A stretch of 64,000 nucleotides of DNA from Pseudomonas ekonensis (GTDB taxonomy: Bacteria; Pseudomonadota; Gammaproteobacteria; Pseudomonadales; Pseudomonadaceae), in assembly GCF_019145435.1 (NCBI RefSeq), contig NZ_JAHSTS010000002.1, positions 2,018,001-2,082,000 of the forward strand, in the 5' to 3' direction. Position 1 is the stretch's first letter. Every line of letters begins with the position of its first letter. The notes beneath the pieces are model-generated. The model ran no database searches. It was not told the DNA's origin and saw only the letters and a program-made list of their open reading frames with translations. Below are positions 51,750-60,168 of the stretch, in pieces. The translations under genes were made by a program, and so were the position numbers.

Positions 51750-54090
51750 ACGCACGCCGGGCGAACGCCGGCTGCCCTGGCTGTTCCTGATCCTGCTGCT
51801 GGCGGTCGTCGCCCTGGGCGCCTGGCAATGGCGCAACGGCGCGCCGCTGTCGGCCAACCTGATGGAACTGGTGCCGGGCACCCACCCCGACGCGCTGGAG
51901 CTGCAGGCCGAACAGCGCATGCAGGAGCCGCTCAACCGCGAGATCCTGGTGCTGGTGGGCCACGCCGACCGCCGGCAAGCCGTCGCCATGGCCCAGGCCC
52001 TGGGCGAGCGCTGGCAGGCCAGTGGCCTGTTCGACAAGGTGCAGTGGAACCTTCAGGCCGACCTGCCCGCCCTGCGCGCACAATTGCTGCAAGGGCGGCT
52101 GGCGATGCTGTCGGCGGACGACCGGCAACTGCTGACCGAGCACCCGGATGCGTTCATCCAGCAACGGGTGCAGGCGCTGTTCGACCCCTTCGCCGGCTTC
52201 AGCCTGGTGCCCAGCCAGGACGACTGGCTGGGCCTGACCGGGCGAATCCAGAACAGCCAGCCCAAGCACGGCGCCGTGCAGCTGGACATCGGCAGCGGCG
52301 CGCTGGTCGCCGAGGCCGACGGCAAACAGTGGGTGCTGCTGCGCGCCCGCAGCACCGGCAACGCCTTCGACATGAACCTGCCGCCGCAGGTCGCCGCATT
52401 GCTGCAGCACAGCCGCGAACAGGCCGCGACGGCGGACGTGCAACTGCTGGCCGCCAGCGGCCTGCTGTACGCCGCCAGCGGCCAGCGGCAAGCCACACAG
52501 GAGATGACCTGGGTCGGCGGCGGCGCCACCCTCGGCATCCTGTTGCTGCTGCTGTTCGCCTTCCGCCGCTGGCGGGTGCTGCTGGCGTTCGTTCCGGTGC
52601 TGGCGGGCATGCTGTTCGGCGCAGTCGCCTGCGTGGCGCTGTTCGGCCATCTCCATGTGATGACCCTGGTGCTCGGCTCCAGCCTGATCGGCGTGGCGGT
52701 GGACTACCCGCTGCATTACCTGTCCAAGGGCTGGAGCCTCAAGCCCTGGCGCAGCTGGCCGGCCCTGCGCTTGACCCTGCCGGGGCTGACCCTGAGCCTG
52801 GTCACCAGCGCCATCGGCTACCTGGCCCTCGCCTGGACGCCGTTCCCGGCCCTGACCCAGATCGCCGTGTTCTCCGCCGCCGGGCTGCTCGGCGCGTACC
52901 TGTCGGCGGTGTGCCTGCTGCCGGCGCTGCTGGACAACGTCGAGCTGCGGCCGGCGCAATGGCCGCTGCGCCTGGCCGAACGGATGGTGGCGCTGCGCGA
53001 ACGCCTGCTGGCGCACGCCAAGACACCTCTGCTGCTGGCGCTGCTGATCGCCTTCTGCACCGGCGGCCTGTTGCAGCTGGAGACCCGCAACGACATCCGC
53101 CAGTGGATCGGCGCACCGAAACGGCTGACCGACGAAGCCCAGGCCATCGCCCGCATCACCGGCTTCCAGCCCACCAGCCAGTTCTTCCTGGTGCGCGCCG
53201 CCAACCAGCAGGAACTGCTGGAGCGCCAGGCGGCGTTGAGCGAGCGCCTGCAGCAACTGGTCAACCTCGACAAACTGCAAGGCTATCTGGCCCTCGACCA
53301 GTTGCTCGGGCCGCCGGACCAACAGCAGCAGGTGCGCGAGGCCTTGGGCAGGCTGCCGCAGTTCTGGCAGCCGCTGATCGACCTCGGCGTGCCGCCCGAA
53401 GCGCTGCAGGCCGAGCTCGCCCGGTTGCAGGCCCTGCCCGCCGAGGACATTGACACCGCCCTGGCAGGCCCGCTCGGCGAGCCGTACCGCACCCTGTGGC
53501 TGGGCCCCACCGAAGACGGCGGCGTGGCGGCGATGACCAGCCTGCAAGGCCTGAACAACCCGGCGCTGCTGCGGGTGCAGGCGCGGGACCTGCCGGGCGT
53601 GGCGCTGGTGGATCGCCTCGGCGAACTGAACGACGTGTTCGCCGCCACCCAGATCAGCGCCGCCGAACTGAAGCTGGCCTCCTGCGTGCTGATCGTGCTG
53701 GTGCTGATCTTGCCGTTCGGCCTCGGCGGTGCGCTGCGCATCGTGTCCCTGCCGCTGCTGGCGGCGCTGTGCAGCCTGGCCAGCCTCGGCTGGCTCGGCC
53801 AGCCGCTGACCCTGTTCAGCCTGTTCGGCCTGTTGCTGGTGACGGCGATCAGCGTCGACTACGCGATCCTCATGCGCGAGCAGGTCGGCGGCGCCGCCGT
53901 CAGCCTGCTCGGCACCCTGCTGGCGGCGGCCACGACCTGGCTGTCGTTCGGCCTGCTGGCGGTGTCGAGCACCCCGGCGGTGAGCAACTTCGGCCTGTCG
54001 GTGAGCCTGGGGCTGGCGTTCAGCTTCCTGCTCGCCCCCTGGGCCGGCCGTCATGCCGCTGACGCCATCGCTGCGGAGCCGGCAGCATGA
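51733..54090 (+). CDS. apeM: MMPL/RND-family exporter (ApeM)
   Basis: 785-residue RND-superfamily lipid exporter of the MMPL type. One N-terminal TM helix, a periplasmic domain (about 35-250), a TM bundle with GVAVDYPLHYLSK near residue 316, a second periplasmic domain (about 430-640) and a second bundle with AISVDYAILMREQ near residue 705. The two DY motifs are the proton-relay motifs of MMPL proteins. Predicted to extract the APE lipid from the inner membrane and pass it to the LolA-like carrier. Confidence 0.88.
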   Translation: MTLPRERTPGERRLPWLFLILLLAVVALGAWQWRNGAPLSANLMELVPGTHPDALELQAEQRMQEPLNREILVLVGHADRRQAVAMAQALGERWQASGLFDKVQWNLQADLPALRAQLLQGRLAMLSADDRQLLTEHPDAFIQQRVQALFDPFAGFSLVPSQDDWLGLTGRIQNSQPKHGAVQLDIGSGALVAEADGKQWVLLRARSTGNAFDMNLPPQVAALLQHSREQAATADVQLLAASGLLYAASGQRQATQEMTWVGGGATLGILLLLLFAFRRWRVLLAFVPVLAGMLFGAVACVALFGHLHVMTLVLGSSLIGVAVDYPLHYLSKGWSLKPWRSWPALRLTLPGLTLSLVTSAIGYLALAWTPFPALTQIAVFSAAGLLGAYLSAVCLLPALLDNVELRPAQWPLRLAERMVALRERLLAHAKTPLLLALLIAFCTGGLLQLETRNDIRQWIGAPKRLTDEAQAIARITGFQPTSQFFLVRAANQQELLERQAALSERLQQLVNLDKLQGYLALDQLLGPPDQQQQVREALGRLPQFWQPLIDLGVPPEALQAELARLQALPAEDIDTALAGPLGEPYRTLWLGPTEDGGVAAMTSLQGLNNPALLRVQARDLPGVALVDRLGELNDVFAATQISAAELKLASCVLIVLVLILPFGLGGALRIVSLPLLAALCSLASLGWLGQPLTLFSLFGLLLVTAISVDYAILMREQVGGAAVSLLGTLLAAATTWLSFGLLAVSSTPAVSNFGLSVSLGLAFSFLLAPWAGRHAADAIAAEPAA

Positions 54091-55250
54091 CGGTCGCCGC
54101 GTTCTGGCTGACGGCCCTGGCGCTGTTCGCCGCGGCGACCCGTGCCGGCCGCTGCCTGGGCCTGATCCCGATCGTCAGCCAGTTGCTGCTGGCCAGCTTC
54201 GCCCTGCCGGTGCTGATGTACTTCTGGGTCGAACCGCAGTGGCACCTGAGCGGTGCGCAACTGATCGCGCCGGACTGGCTGAAACAACTCTACAGCCTGA
54301 GCTTCGCCCTGTTGCTGGGGCACATCCTCAGCGACGTGATCGACCTGCGCCTGGACCGCCAGAGCGTGAAGATCGCCGCGCCGAGCTTCGCCGTGCCGTT
54401 CGCCTGCGGCCTGGCGACCGCGCACTGGCTGCTGCCGGCGCAGCCGTGGATCAGCTCGCTGGCCATCGGCCTGGTGTTCGCCATCACCGCGATCCCGGTG
54501 CTGTACCTGTACCTGCGCCACATCGGTTACCCGCCGGCCGCCACCCGGCGCCTGGTGCAGACCGCCATCCTGATCGACCTGACCTGCTGGACGCTGTTCG
54601 GCCTGGCCCAGGGCAGCCTGCACCTGAGCAGCCTGCTGCTGCCGCTCGGGCTGGCCTGCGTGCCGGTGCTGCTGCGCCTGTTGCGCGTGCGCCGGCCGCT
54701 GCCCTACAGCCTCGGCTTCTTCGGGCTGCTGGTGGCGGCCGAACACTTCAAGCTCAACGCCCTGATCTTCGGCATCGGCTATCTGCTGTGCATGACCGCG
54801 CTCAAGATGCCGCTGGTGCTGCCGTTGCCGACACGCTGGATGAACCGCTTGCAGACGTGGTTCGCCATTCCGCTGATCCTCACCTTCGGCATCGTCCAGA
54901 TCGACGTGCACAGCGCCTTCGCCAGCCTCGGGCCCGCGCAATGGGCGGCGCTGCTGGCGCTGCCGGTCGCCAGCAAACTGCTGGGCAACTGGCTCGGCCT
55001 GGGCTGGGCCGGCGCCTCGTTCGCGGGCGCCAGCCGCTGGCGCGAAAGCGTGCTGCTGAACATCCGCGGCCTGAGCGAGATCGTCTTTCTCAACCTGCTG
55101 CTGCAACAAGGCCTGATCAGCCCGGCACTGTACTTCGCGCTGATGCTGATGGGGCTGTTCGCCACATTGATGCCGGCCCTGACCGGCCTGCACCGCGCGT
55201 CCCTGAACCCCACCGCCGACCCGGCCAGGAGCCCACGTGCCGACCGTTGA
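54087..55250 (+). CDS. Cation/proton antiporter-like membrane protein
   Basis: 387-residue polytopic protein with about 11-12 hydrophobic segments. The C-terminal segment NIRGLSEIVFLNLLLQQGLISPALYFALMLMG matches the last helices of CPA2 Na+(K+)/H+ exchangers (KefB-like), and the N-terminal half has the GLIPIVSQLLLASFALPVL helix. No RCK/TrkA domain. Not part of the core APE set as I know it. It may support proton balance for the MMPL exporter, or move something else; the function is unproven. Overlaps on both sides. Confidence 0.7.
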   Translation: MTVAAFWLTALALFAAATRAGRCLGLIPIVSQLLLASFALPVLMYFWVEPQWHLSGAQLIAPDWLKQLYSLSFALLLGHILSDVIDLRLDRQSVKIAAPSFAVPFACGLATAHWLLPAQPWISSLAIGLVFAITAIPVLYLYLRHIGYPPAATRRLVQTAILIDLTCWTLFGLAQGSLHLSSLLLPLGLACVPVLLRLLRVRRPLPYSLGFFGLLVAAEHFKLNALIFGIGYLLCMTALKMPLVLPLPTRWMNRLQTWFAIPLILTFGIVQIDVHSAFASLGPAQWAALLALPVASKLLGNWLGLGWAGASFAGASRWRESVLLNIRGLSEIVFLNLLLQQGLISPALYFALMLMGLFATLMPALTGLHRASLNPTADPARSPRADR

Positions 55251-56484
55251 AATGGAATCCCGTCAGGTGGCGGTGATCGGCGCCGGCCCGTCCGGCGCCA
55301 TCGCCGCCGCGCTGCTCAAGCGCCAGGGACACGATGTGCTGGTGATCGAACGCCAACACTTCCCGCGCTTCTCCATCGGCGAGAGCCTGCTGTGCCATTG
55401 CCTGGACTTCGTCGAGGAGGCCGGCATGCTCGATGCCGTGAACGCCGCCGGGTTCCAGCGCAAGACCGGTGCCGCGTTCGCCTGGGGCGAGCGTTACAGT
55501 GCCTTCGACTTCAGTGACACCTTCACCGCCGGCAAACCGACCACCTTCCAGGTGCAGCGCGCCGGTTTCGACAAGCTGCTGGCCGACCAGGCCGCCCTGC
55601 AAGGGGTGGAGATCCGCTACGGCGAAGCCATCGCCGGCGTCGACTTCGACCGCCCGCGGCCGCAATTGACCGTGCAACGGGAGGACGGCGGCGAGTACCG
55701 CATCGAGGCGGATTTCGTGCTCGACGCCAGCGGCTACGGCCGGGTGCTGTCGCGCTTGCTGGCGCTGGAGGCGCCGTCGGACTTCCCGCTGCGCCAGGCG
55801 GTGTTCACCCACGTCGAAGACCGCATCGCCCACCCGGGCTTCGACCGCGAGAAGATCCTCGTCACCGTCCATCCAAGGCAACCGGACATCTGGTTCTGGA
55901 CCATCCCGTTCAGCGACGGCCGCTGCTCGGTGGGCGTGGTGGCGGGCGCCGAACACTTCCAGGGGCACGAGGGCGACCTCGACGCCTGCCTGCGCGGCTT
56001 CATCGCGCAAACGCCGAGCCTGGCCGGCGTGCTGGAGCATGCCGTATGGGACACCCCCGCGCGCGCGCTGGGCGGCTACGCGGCCAACGTCAAGGCCCTG
56101 CACGGCCCGGGTTTCGCCCTGTTGGGCAACGCGGCGGAATTCCTCGATCCGGTGTTTTCCTCCGGGGTGACCATCGCGATGCGCTCGGCGAGCATGGCCG
56201 CCGGCCTGCTGCACCGCCAGCTGCTGGGCGAAACGGTCGATTGGCACAGCGAATTCGCCGTCCCCCTCCAACGCGGCGTCGACACGTTCCGCGCCTACGT
56301 TGAAGGCTGGTACGCCGGCACCTTCCAGGACGTGATCTTCCATGAGCACGCCTCCCCCGACATCCGCCGGATGATCTGCTCGATCCTCGCCGGTTACGCC
56401 TGGGACGGGCGCAACCCGTTCGTCAGCGAAGCGCGGCGCCGGCTGAAAACGATTTCCGAACTCTGCGCAAAGGACGCCCCATGA
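55237..56484 (+). CDS. FAD-dependent oxidoreductase, halogenase-like
   Basis: 415-residue flavoprotein with the Rossmann motif GAGPSG near residue 14 and IERQHFPRFSIGESLL near residue 35. It carries W219-F-W-T-I-P224, which matches the WxWxIP motif of flavin-dependent halogenases. The FAD-contact region GFALLGNAAEFLDPVFSSGV near residue 290 is also halogenase-like. Halogenation of the aryl ring or polyene, as in brominated xanthomonadins, is the leading hypothesis; a monooxygenase or reductase role is the alternative. The GTG start has AGGAG five bases upstream; ATG 55252 is possible. Confidence 0.8.
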   Translation: MPTVEMESRQVAVIGAGPSGAIAAALLKRQGHDVLVIERQHFPRFSIGESLLCHCLDFVEEAGMLDAVNAAGFQRKTGAAFAWGERYSAFDFSDTFTAGKPTTFQVQRAGFDKLLADQAALQGVEIRYGEAIAGVDFDRPRPQLTVQREDGGEYRIEADFVLDASGYGRVLSRLLALEAPSDFPLRQAVFTHVEDRIAHPGFDREKILVTVHPRQPDIWFWTIPFSDGRCSVGVVAGAEHFQGHEGDLDACLRGFIAQTPSLAGVLEHAVWDTPARALGGYAANVKALHGPGFALLGNAAEFLDPVFSSGVTIAMRSASMAAGLLHRQLLGETVDWHSEFAVPLQRGVDTFRAYVEGWYAGTFQDVIFHEHASPDIRRMICSILAGYAWDGRNPFVSEARRRLKTISELCAKDAP

Positions 56485-57206
56485 ACTACTTGAGCGACAG
56501 TTACGTCGAGGAAACCCGTTTCGGCTTCTGGTTCCTGCGCAGCCACACCTGGCAGCACCATGTGCTGCGCGTGGCGATCAACGACCTGCGCGGGCTGTTC
56601 GAAGGCCCGCTGCCGGAGCGCCCGGTGCTGCTGGACGCCGGCTGCGGCCAGGGCAAGTCGTTCCGCCACCTGCACCAGACCTTCGCGCCGAAGCACCTGA
56701 TCGGCCTCGACGCCGACCCGCACAGCCTCGCCCTGAGCGCCGAGGAGGCCGCCAGCCTGAACCTGGACGTCGAGCTGATCGGCAGCGACTGCGCCAGCCT
56801 CAAGGTGGCCGACAACAGCGTCGATCTGCTGTTCTGCCACCAGACCTTCCATCACCTGGTGGAACAGGAAAAGGCTCTCGCCGAGTTCTACCGGGTGCTC
56901 AAGCCCGGCGGTCACCTGCTGTTCGCCGAGTCCACCGAGGCCTACATTGATACATGGGTGATCCGCTGGCTGTTCCGCCACCCGATGCAGGTGCAGAAGA
57001 GCGCGGCGCAGTATCTGGAGATGATCCGCGGGCAGGGCTTCGAGTTCACCGGGCGCAACGTCTCGTACCCCTACCTGTGGTGGAGCCGGGCGAAGGATTT
57101 CGGCCTGCTCGAACGCTTCGGCCTGTGCCGACCCAAACCGTTCGGCCAGCGTGAGGAAACCTTGGTCAACGTCGTCGCCCGCAAACCGCTGGAGGTCGCC
57201 GACTGA
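56481..57206 (+). CDS. apeB: SAM-dependent methyltransferase (ApeB)
   Basis: 241-residue class I methyltransferase; SAM site LLDAGCGQGKSF near residue 50, acidic ribose-binding LIGLDAD, and LFCHQTFHHL. Resembles the methyltransferases of APE operons that O-methylate or C-methylate the aryl head group. Follows the halogenase-like gene by ATGA overlap; its stop shares one base with the next start (TGATG). Confidence 0.85.
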   Translation: MNYLSDSYVEETRFGFWFLRSHTWQHHVLRVAINDLRGLFEGPLPERPVLLDAGCGQGKSFRHLHQTFAPKHLIGLDADPHSLALSAEEAASLNLDVELIGSDCASLKVADNSVDLLFCHQTFHHLVEQEKALAEFYRVLKPGGHLLFAESTEAYIDTWVIRWLFRHPMQVQKSAAQYLEMIRGQGFEFTGRNVSYPYLWWSRAKDFGLLERFGLCRPKPFGQREETLVNVVARKPLEVAD

Positions 57207-57778
57207 TGCTGTGCGTACCGTGTGGGCGCGGGCTCGCCCGCGAAGGCCGTGTGCCGGCCACCTCCGTTGCCGGGCTTTGGCGCGCCGTGTCCGCGCTGCT
57301 GCGCCTGTCCGCGCTCGCCGGCCTGGCCTTGCTGGGCGCCTGCGCCAGCCAGGCGCCGCTGCCGGCGGCCGAGCCGACGCTGCCTTTGCCGCTGCAACTG
57401 CACATCGAGCGGCAACTGGCCGGCCAACGCCAGGACTGGCTGCTGGTGATCCAGCGCGAAGGCGCCGCGGTCCGCTGGTCGATGATGGATCCCCTGGGCA
57501 TTCCCCAGGCCCGTCAACGGCTGGTCGACGGGCACTGGCAGGCCGACGGCCTGCTGCCGCCCAACCCGGAAGCCCGGGAGCTGTTCGCCGCGCTGCTGTT
57601 CGCCCTGACCCCGTCCGCCGAACTGGCGCACAATTACCCCGCCGCCCGGCAGGACGGCGGGCAACGTTCCCTGCCGCCGCGCTGGGACATCCGTTACGCA
57701 CAACCGTTGAGCTTCGAATTGAATCTGCCCCAAGGCCCGCACTACCGCGTGTCTCCGCTCGGTGAACCGACGCCATGA
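57206..57778 (+). CDS. apeN: DUF3261 outer-membrane lipoprotein (ApeN)
   Basis: 190-residue lipoprotein with a lipobox LLGAC (lipidated Cys near residue 46), then a DUF3261 body (LPLQLHIERQLAGQRQDWLLV). Possibly an outer-membrane acceptor for the APE lipid, analogous to LolB. The n-region before the hydrophobic core is over 30 residues, much longer than usual, and is encoded by a REP sequence (57219-57253). In-frame GTG codons at 57251 and 57287 could give a normal signal peptide, but the GGAGG ribosome-binding site sits ahead of 57206. Confidence 0.78.
   Translation: MLCVPCGRGLAREGRVPATSVAGLWRAVSALLRLSALAGLALLGACASQAPLPAAEPTLPLPLQLHIERQLAGQRQDWLLVIQREGAAVRWSMMDPLGIPQARQRLVDGHWQADGLLPPNPEARELFAALLFALTPSAELAHNYPAARQDGGQRSLPPRWDIRYAQPLSFELNLPQGPHYRVSPLGEPTP
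57219..57253 (+). repeat. REP element inside the 5' end of apeN
   Basis: CGTGTGGGCGCGGGCTCGCC, then CGCGAAGGCCGTGTG: a recognisable P. fluorescens REP unit lying 13 bases after the apeN ATG and translated in frame as the PCGRGLAREGRV segment. Other REPs in the window are between genes. Confidence 0.75.
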
Positions 57779-58971
57779 CCGCCTACCTCAATGCCCTCGG
57801 CGTGGTCTGCGCCCTGGGCCGCGACAAGCCTGAAGTCGCCCGCAACCTGTTCGCCGGCGACTGCTCGGGCATGCGCCGCGAGGCCGGCTGGGTGCCGGAC
57901 CGGGAACTGCCGGTGGCGGGCGTCCACGGCGACCTGCCCCCCGTCCCGCCGGCGCTGGCGGCGCACAGCAGCCGCAACAACCGGCTGCTGCTCGAAGCCG
58001 CCCTGCAGATCCGCGACGACATCGAGCAGGCGATCCGCACCTACGGCCCCGACCGCGTCGGCGTGGTGCTCGGCACCAGCACCTCGGGCATCGACGAGGC
58101 CAGCCAGGGCCTGGCCCGCTACATCCGCGAGCAGCGCTTTCCCGCCGACTACGACTACCGGCAACAGGAGCTCGGCGCTCCGGCGAACTTCCTGGTCGAC
58201 TGGCTGCAACTGAGCGGCCCGGCCTATGTGATTTCCACCGCCTGCACCTCCAGCGCCCGCGCGCTGATGAGCGCCCGCCGCCTGCTCGATCTGGGCGTGT
58301 GCGATGCGGTGCTGTGCGGCGGCGTCGACAGCCTGTGCAAGCTGACCCTCAACGGCTTCACGGCGCTGGAGGCGGTGTCGGGCGAACGCTGCAATCCGTT
58401 CTCGGCCAACCGCGACGGCATCAACATCGGCGAGGCGGCGGTACTGTTCGTGATGAGCCGCGAGCGCGGCGCAGGTCCTGCGATCGCGCTGCTGGGCGAC
58501 GGCGCCAGTTCCGATGCGCATCACATTTCCGCGCCGGAGCCCTCCGGCCGCGGCGCGCTGCAAGCGATGCAAAAGGCCTTGGCCCGCGCTGGCCTGCAAG
58601 CCTCGCAGATCGGTTACCTGAACCTGCACGGCACCGCGACCCAGCACAACGACGCCATGGAAAGCCTGGCCGTCGCCAGCCTGTTTCCGGACGGCGTGCC
58701 GTGCTCTTCGACCAAGCCGATGACCGGCCACACCCTCGGCGCCGCCGGGGCGCTGGAGGCCGCGTTCTGCTGGCTGAGCCTGGCGGCGGCCGACCGCGAA
58801 GGGCGCCTGCCGCCGCACGTCTGGGACGGCCACGCGGATCCGGCGCTGCCGGCCCTGCGCTGGGTGACTGCGCACGACCGCCTGTCGTCCATTGCACCCC
58901 GCTACCTGATGAGCAACTCGTTTGCCTTCGGCGGCAACAACGTCAGCCTGATTATCGGAGACGCACCATGA
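57775..58971 (+). CDS. apeO: Beta-ketoacyl-ACP synthase (ApeO)
   Basis: 398-residue ketosynthase with the full thiolase-type triad: C157 in STACTSSA, H285 in LHGTAT and H319 in GHTLGAAG. In Xenorhabdus the ApeO-ApeC pair is the elongating KS-CLF. This is a type II enzyme without AT domain, so malonyl units must come via FabD. ATGA overlaps with apeN before and the dehydratase after. Confidence 0.9.
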   Translation: MTAYLNALGVVCALGRDKPEVARNLFAGDCSGMRREAGWVPDRELPVAGVHGDLPPVPPALAAHSSRNNRLLLEAALQIRDDIEQAIRTYGPDRVGVVLGTSTSGIDEASQGLARYIREQRFPADYDYRQQELGAPANFLVDWLQLSGPAYVISTACTSSARALMSARRLLDLGVCDAVLCGGVDSLCKLTLNGFTALEAVSGERCNPFSANRDGINIGEAAVLFVMSRERGAGPAIALLGDGASSDAHHISAPEPSGRGALQAMQKALARAGLQASQIGYLNLHGTATQHNDAMESLAVASLFPDGVPCSSTKPMTGHTLGAAGALEAAFCWLSLAAADREGRLPPHVWDGHADPALPALRWVTAHDRLSSIAPRYLMSNSFAFGGNNVSLIIGDAP

Positions 58972-59447
58972 ACGACTGGCCGCTCGCCGAACTGCTGCCC
59001 CACGCGGGCGACATGATCCTGATCGACCGGATCCTCGGCTTCGACGACGAGCAGATCCGCACCTGCCTCACGGTCCGCCCCGACGGCCTGTTCAGCCTGC
59101 CCGACGGCAGCCTGCCGGCGTGGGTCGGCCTCGAGCTGATGGCGCAGAGCGTCGCCGCGTTCGCCGGCTGCCACGCCCGGCAAAAGGGCAACCCGGTGGA
59201 GCTGGGCTTCCTGCTCGGCACCCGCCGCTTCGAGTGCAATGTCGAAGCGTTCCCGGCCGGCAGCGAGCTGACCGTCCACGGCATCCGTTCGCTGGAGGAC
59301 GACAACGGCATGGGCGTGTTCGAATGCCACATCGATGCCCCCGGCATCCACGCCAGCGCCCGGCTCAACGTGTTCCGCCCGCCGCAGCCGGCCGCTTACC
59401 TCGATCAAACAACCTCTGGACAGAAAAGGGAGTCGAACGATGACTGA
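58968..59447 (+). CDS. apeP: Beta-hydroxyacyl-ACP dehydratase (ApeP)
   Basis: 159-residue hot-dog dehydratase, catalytic H12 in LLPHAGDM, with GLELMAQSVAAFAG near residue 55 as in FabZ-like ApeP proteins. Together with the ApeI-like domain fused to the AMP-ligase it would dehydrate each 3-hydroxyacyl intermediate to keep the chain conjugated. GGAG precedes the start within apeO. Confidence 0.87.
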   Translation: MNDWPLAELLPHAGDMILIDRILGFDDEQIRTCLTVRPDGLFSLPDGSLPAWVGLELMAQSVAAFAGCHARQKGNPVELGFLLGTRRFECNVEAFPAGSELTVHGIRSLEDDNGMGVFECHIDAPGIHASARLNVFRPPQPAAYLDQTTSGQKRESNDD

Positions 59448-60168
59448 ATCCGTACTGGTCACCGGCTCCAGCCGTGGCATCGGCCGCGCCATCGCCTTGC
59501 GCCTGGCCCGCGCAGGCCATGACATCGTCCTGCATTGCCGCAGCGGCATGGCCGAGGCGCAGGCCGTGAAGGCCGAGATCGAAGCGATGGGCCGCAACGC
59601 CCGGATCCTGCAGTTCGACGTCTCCGACCGCGAGGCCTGCAAGGCCGTGCTGGAAGCCGACGTCGAAGCCCACGGCGCCTGCTACGGCGTGGTGCTCAAC
59701 GCCGGCCTGACCCGCGACGGCGCCTTCCCGGCCCTGGGCGAGGACGACTGGGACGTGGTGCTGCGCACCAACCTCGACGGTTTCTACAACGTCCTGCACC
59801 CGCTGACGATGCCGATGGTCCGCCGCCGCGCCGCCGGTCGGATCGTCTGCATCACCTCGGTGTCAGGGCTGATCGGCAACCGCGGCCAGGTCAACTACAG
59901 CGCCTCCAAGGCCGGCGTGATCGGCGCGGCAAAGGCGTTGGCGATCGAGCTGGCCAAGCGCAAAATCACAGTGAACTGCGTCGCGCCGGGCCTGATCGAC
60001 ACGGCGATGCTCGACGAGAACGTGCCGGTGGAGGAACTGATGAAAATGATCCCGGCGCAACGCATGGGCACCCCGGAAGAAGTGGCCGGCGCGGTGAATT
60101 TCCTGATGTCGGCGGAAGCGTCGTACATCACCCGCCAGGTGCTGGCGGTCAACGGAGGCCTGTGCTGA
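59440..60168 (+). CDS. apeQ: 3-ketoacyl-ACP reductase (ApeQ, FabG-like)
   Basis: 242-residue short-chain dehydrogenase. Cofactor motif TGSSRGIG (residues 8-15), catalytic triad S140, Y153 and K157 in NYSASKAG. Reduces 3-ketoacyl-ACP with NADPH in each APE elongation cycle. AAAGGGAG precedes the ATG; overlaps its neighbours by 8 bp and 1 bp. Confidence 0.92.
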   Translation: MTESVLVTGSSRGIGRAIALRLARAGHDIVLHCRSGMAEAQAVKAEIEAMGRNARILQFDVSDREACKAVLEADVEAHGACYGVVLNAGLTRDGAFPALGEDDWDVVLRTNLDGFYNVLHPLTMPMVRRRAAGRIVCITSVSGLIGNRGQVNYSASKAGVIGAAKALAIELAKRKITVNCVAPGLIDTAMLDENVPVEELMKMIPAQRMGTPEEVAGAVNFLMSAEASYITRQVLAVNGGLC

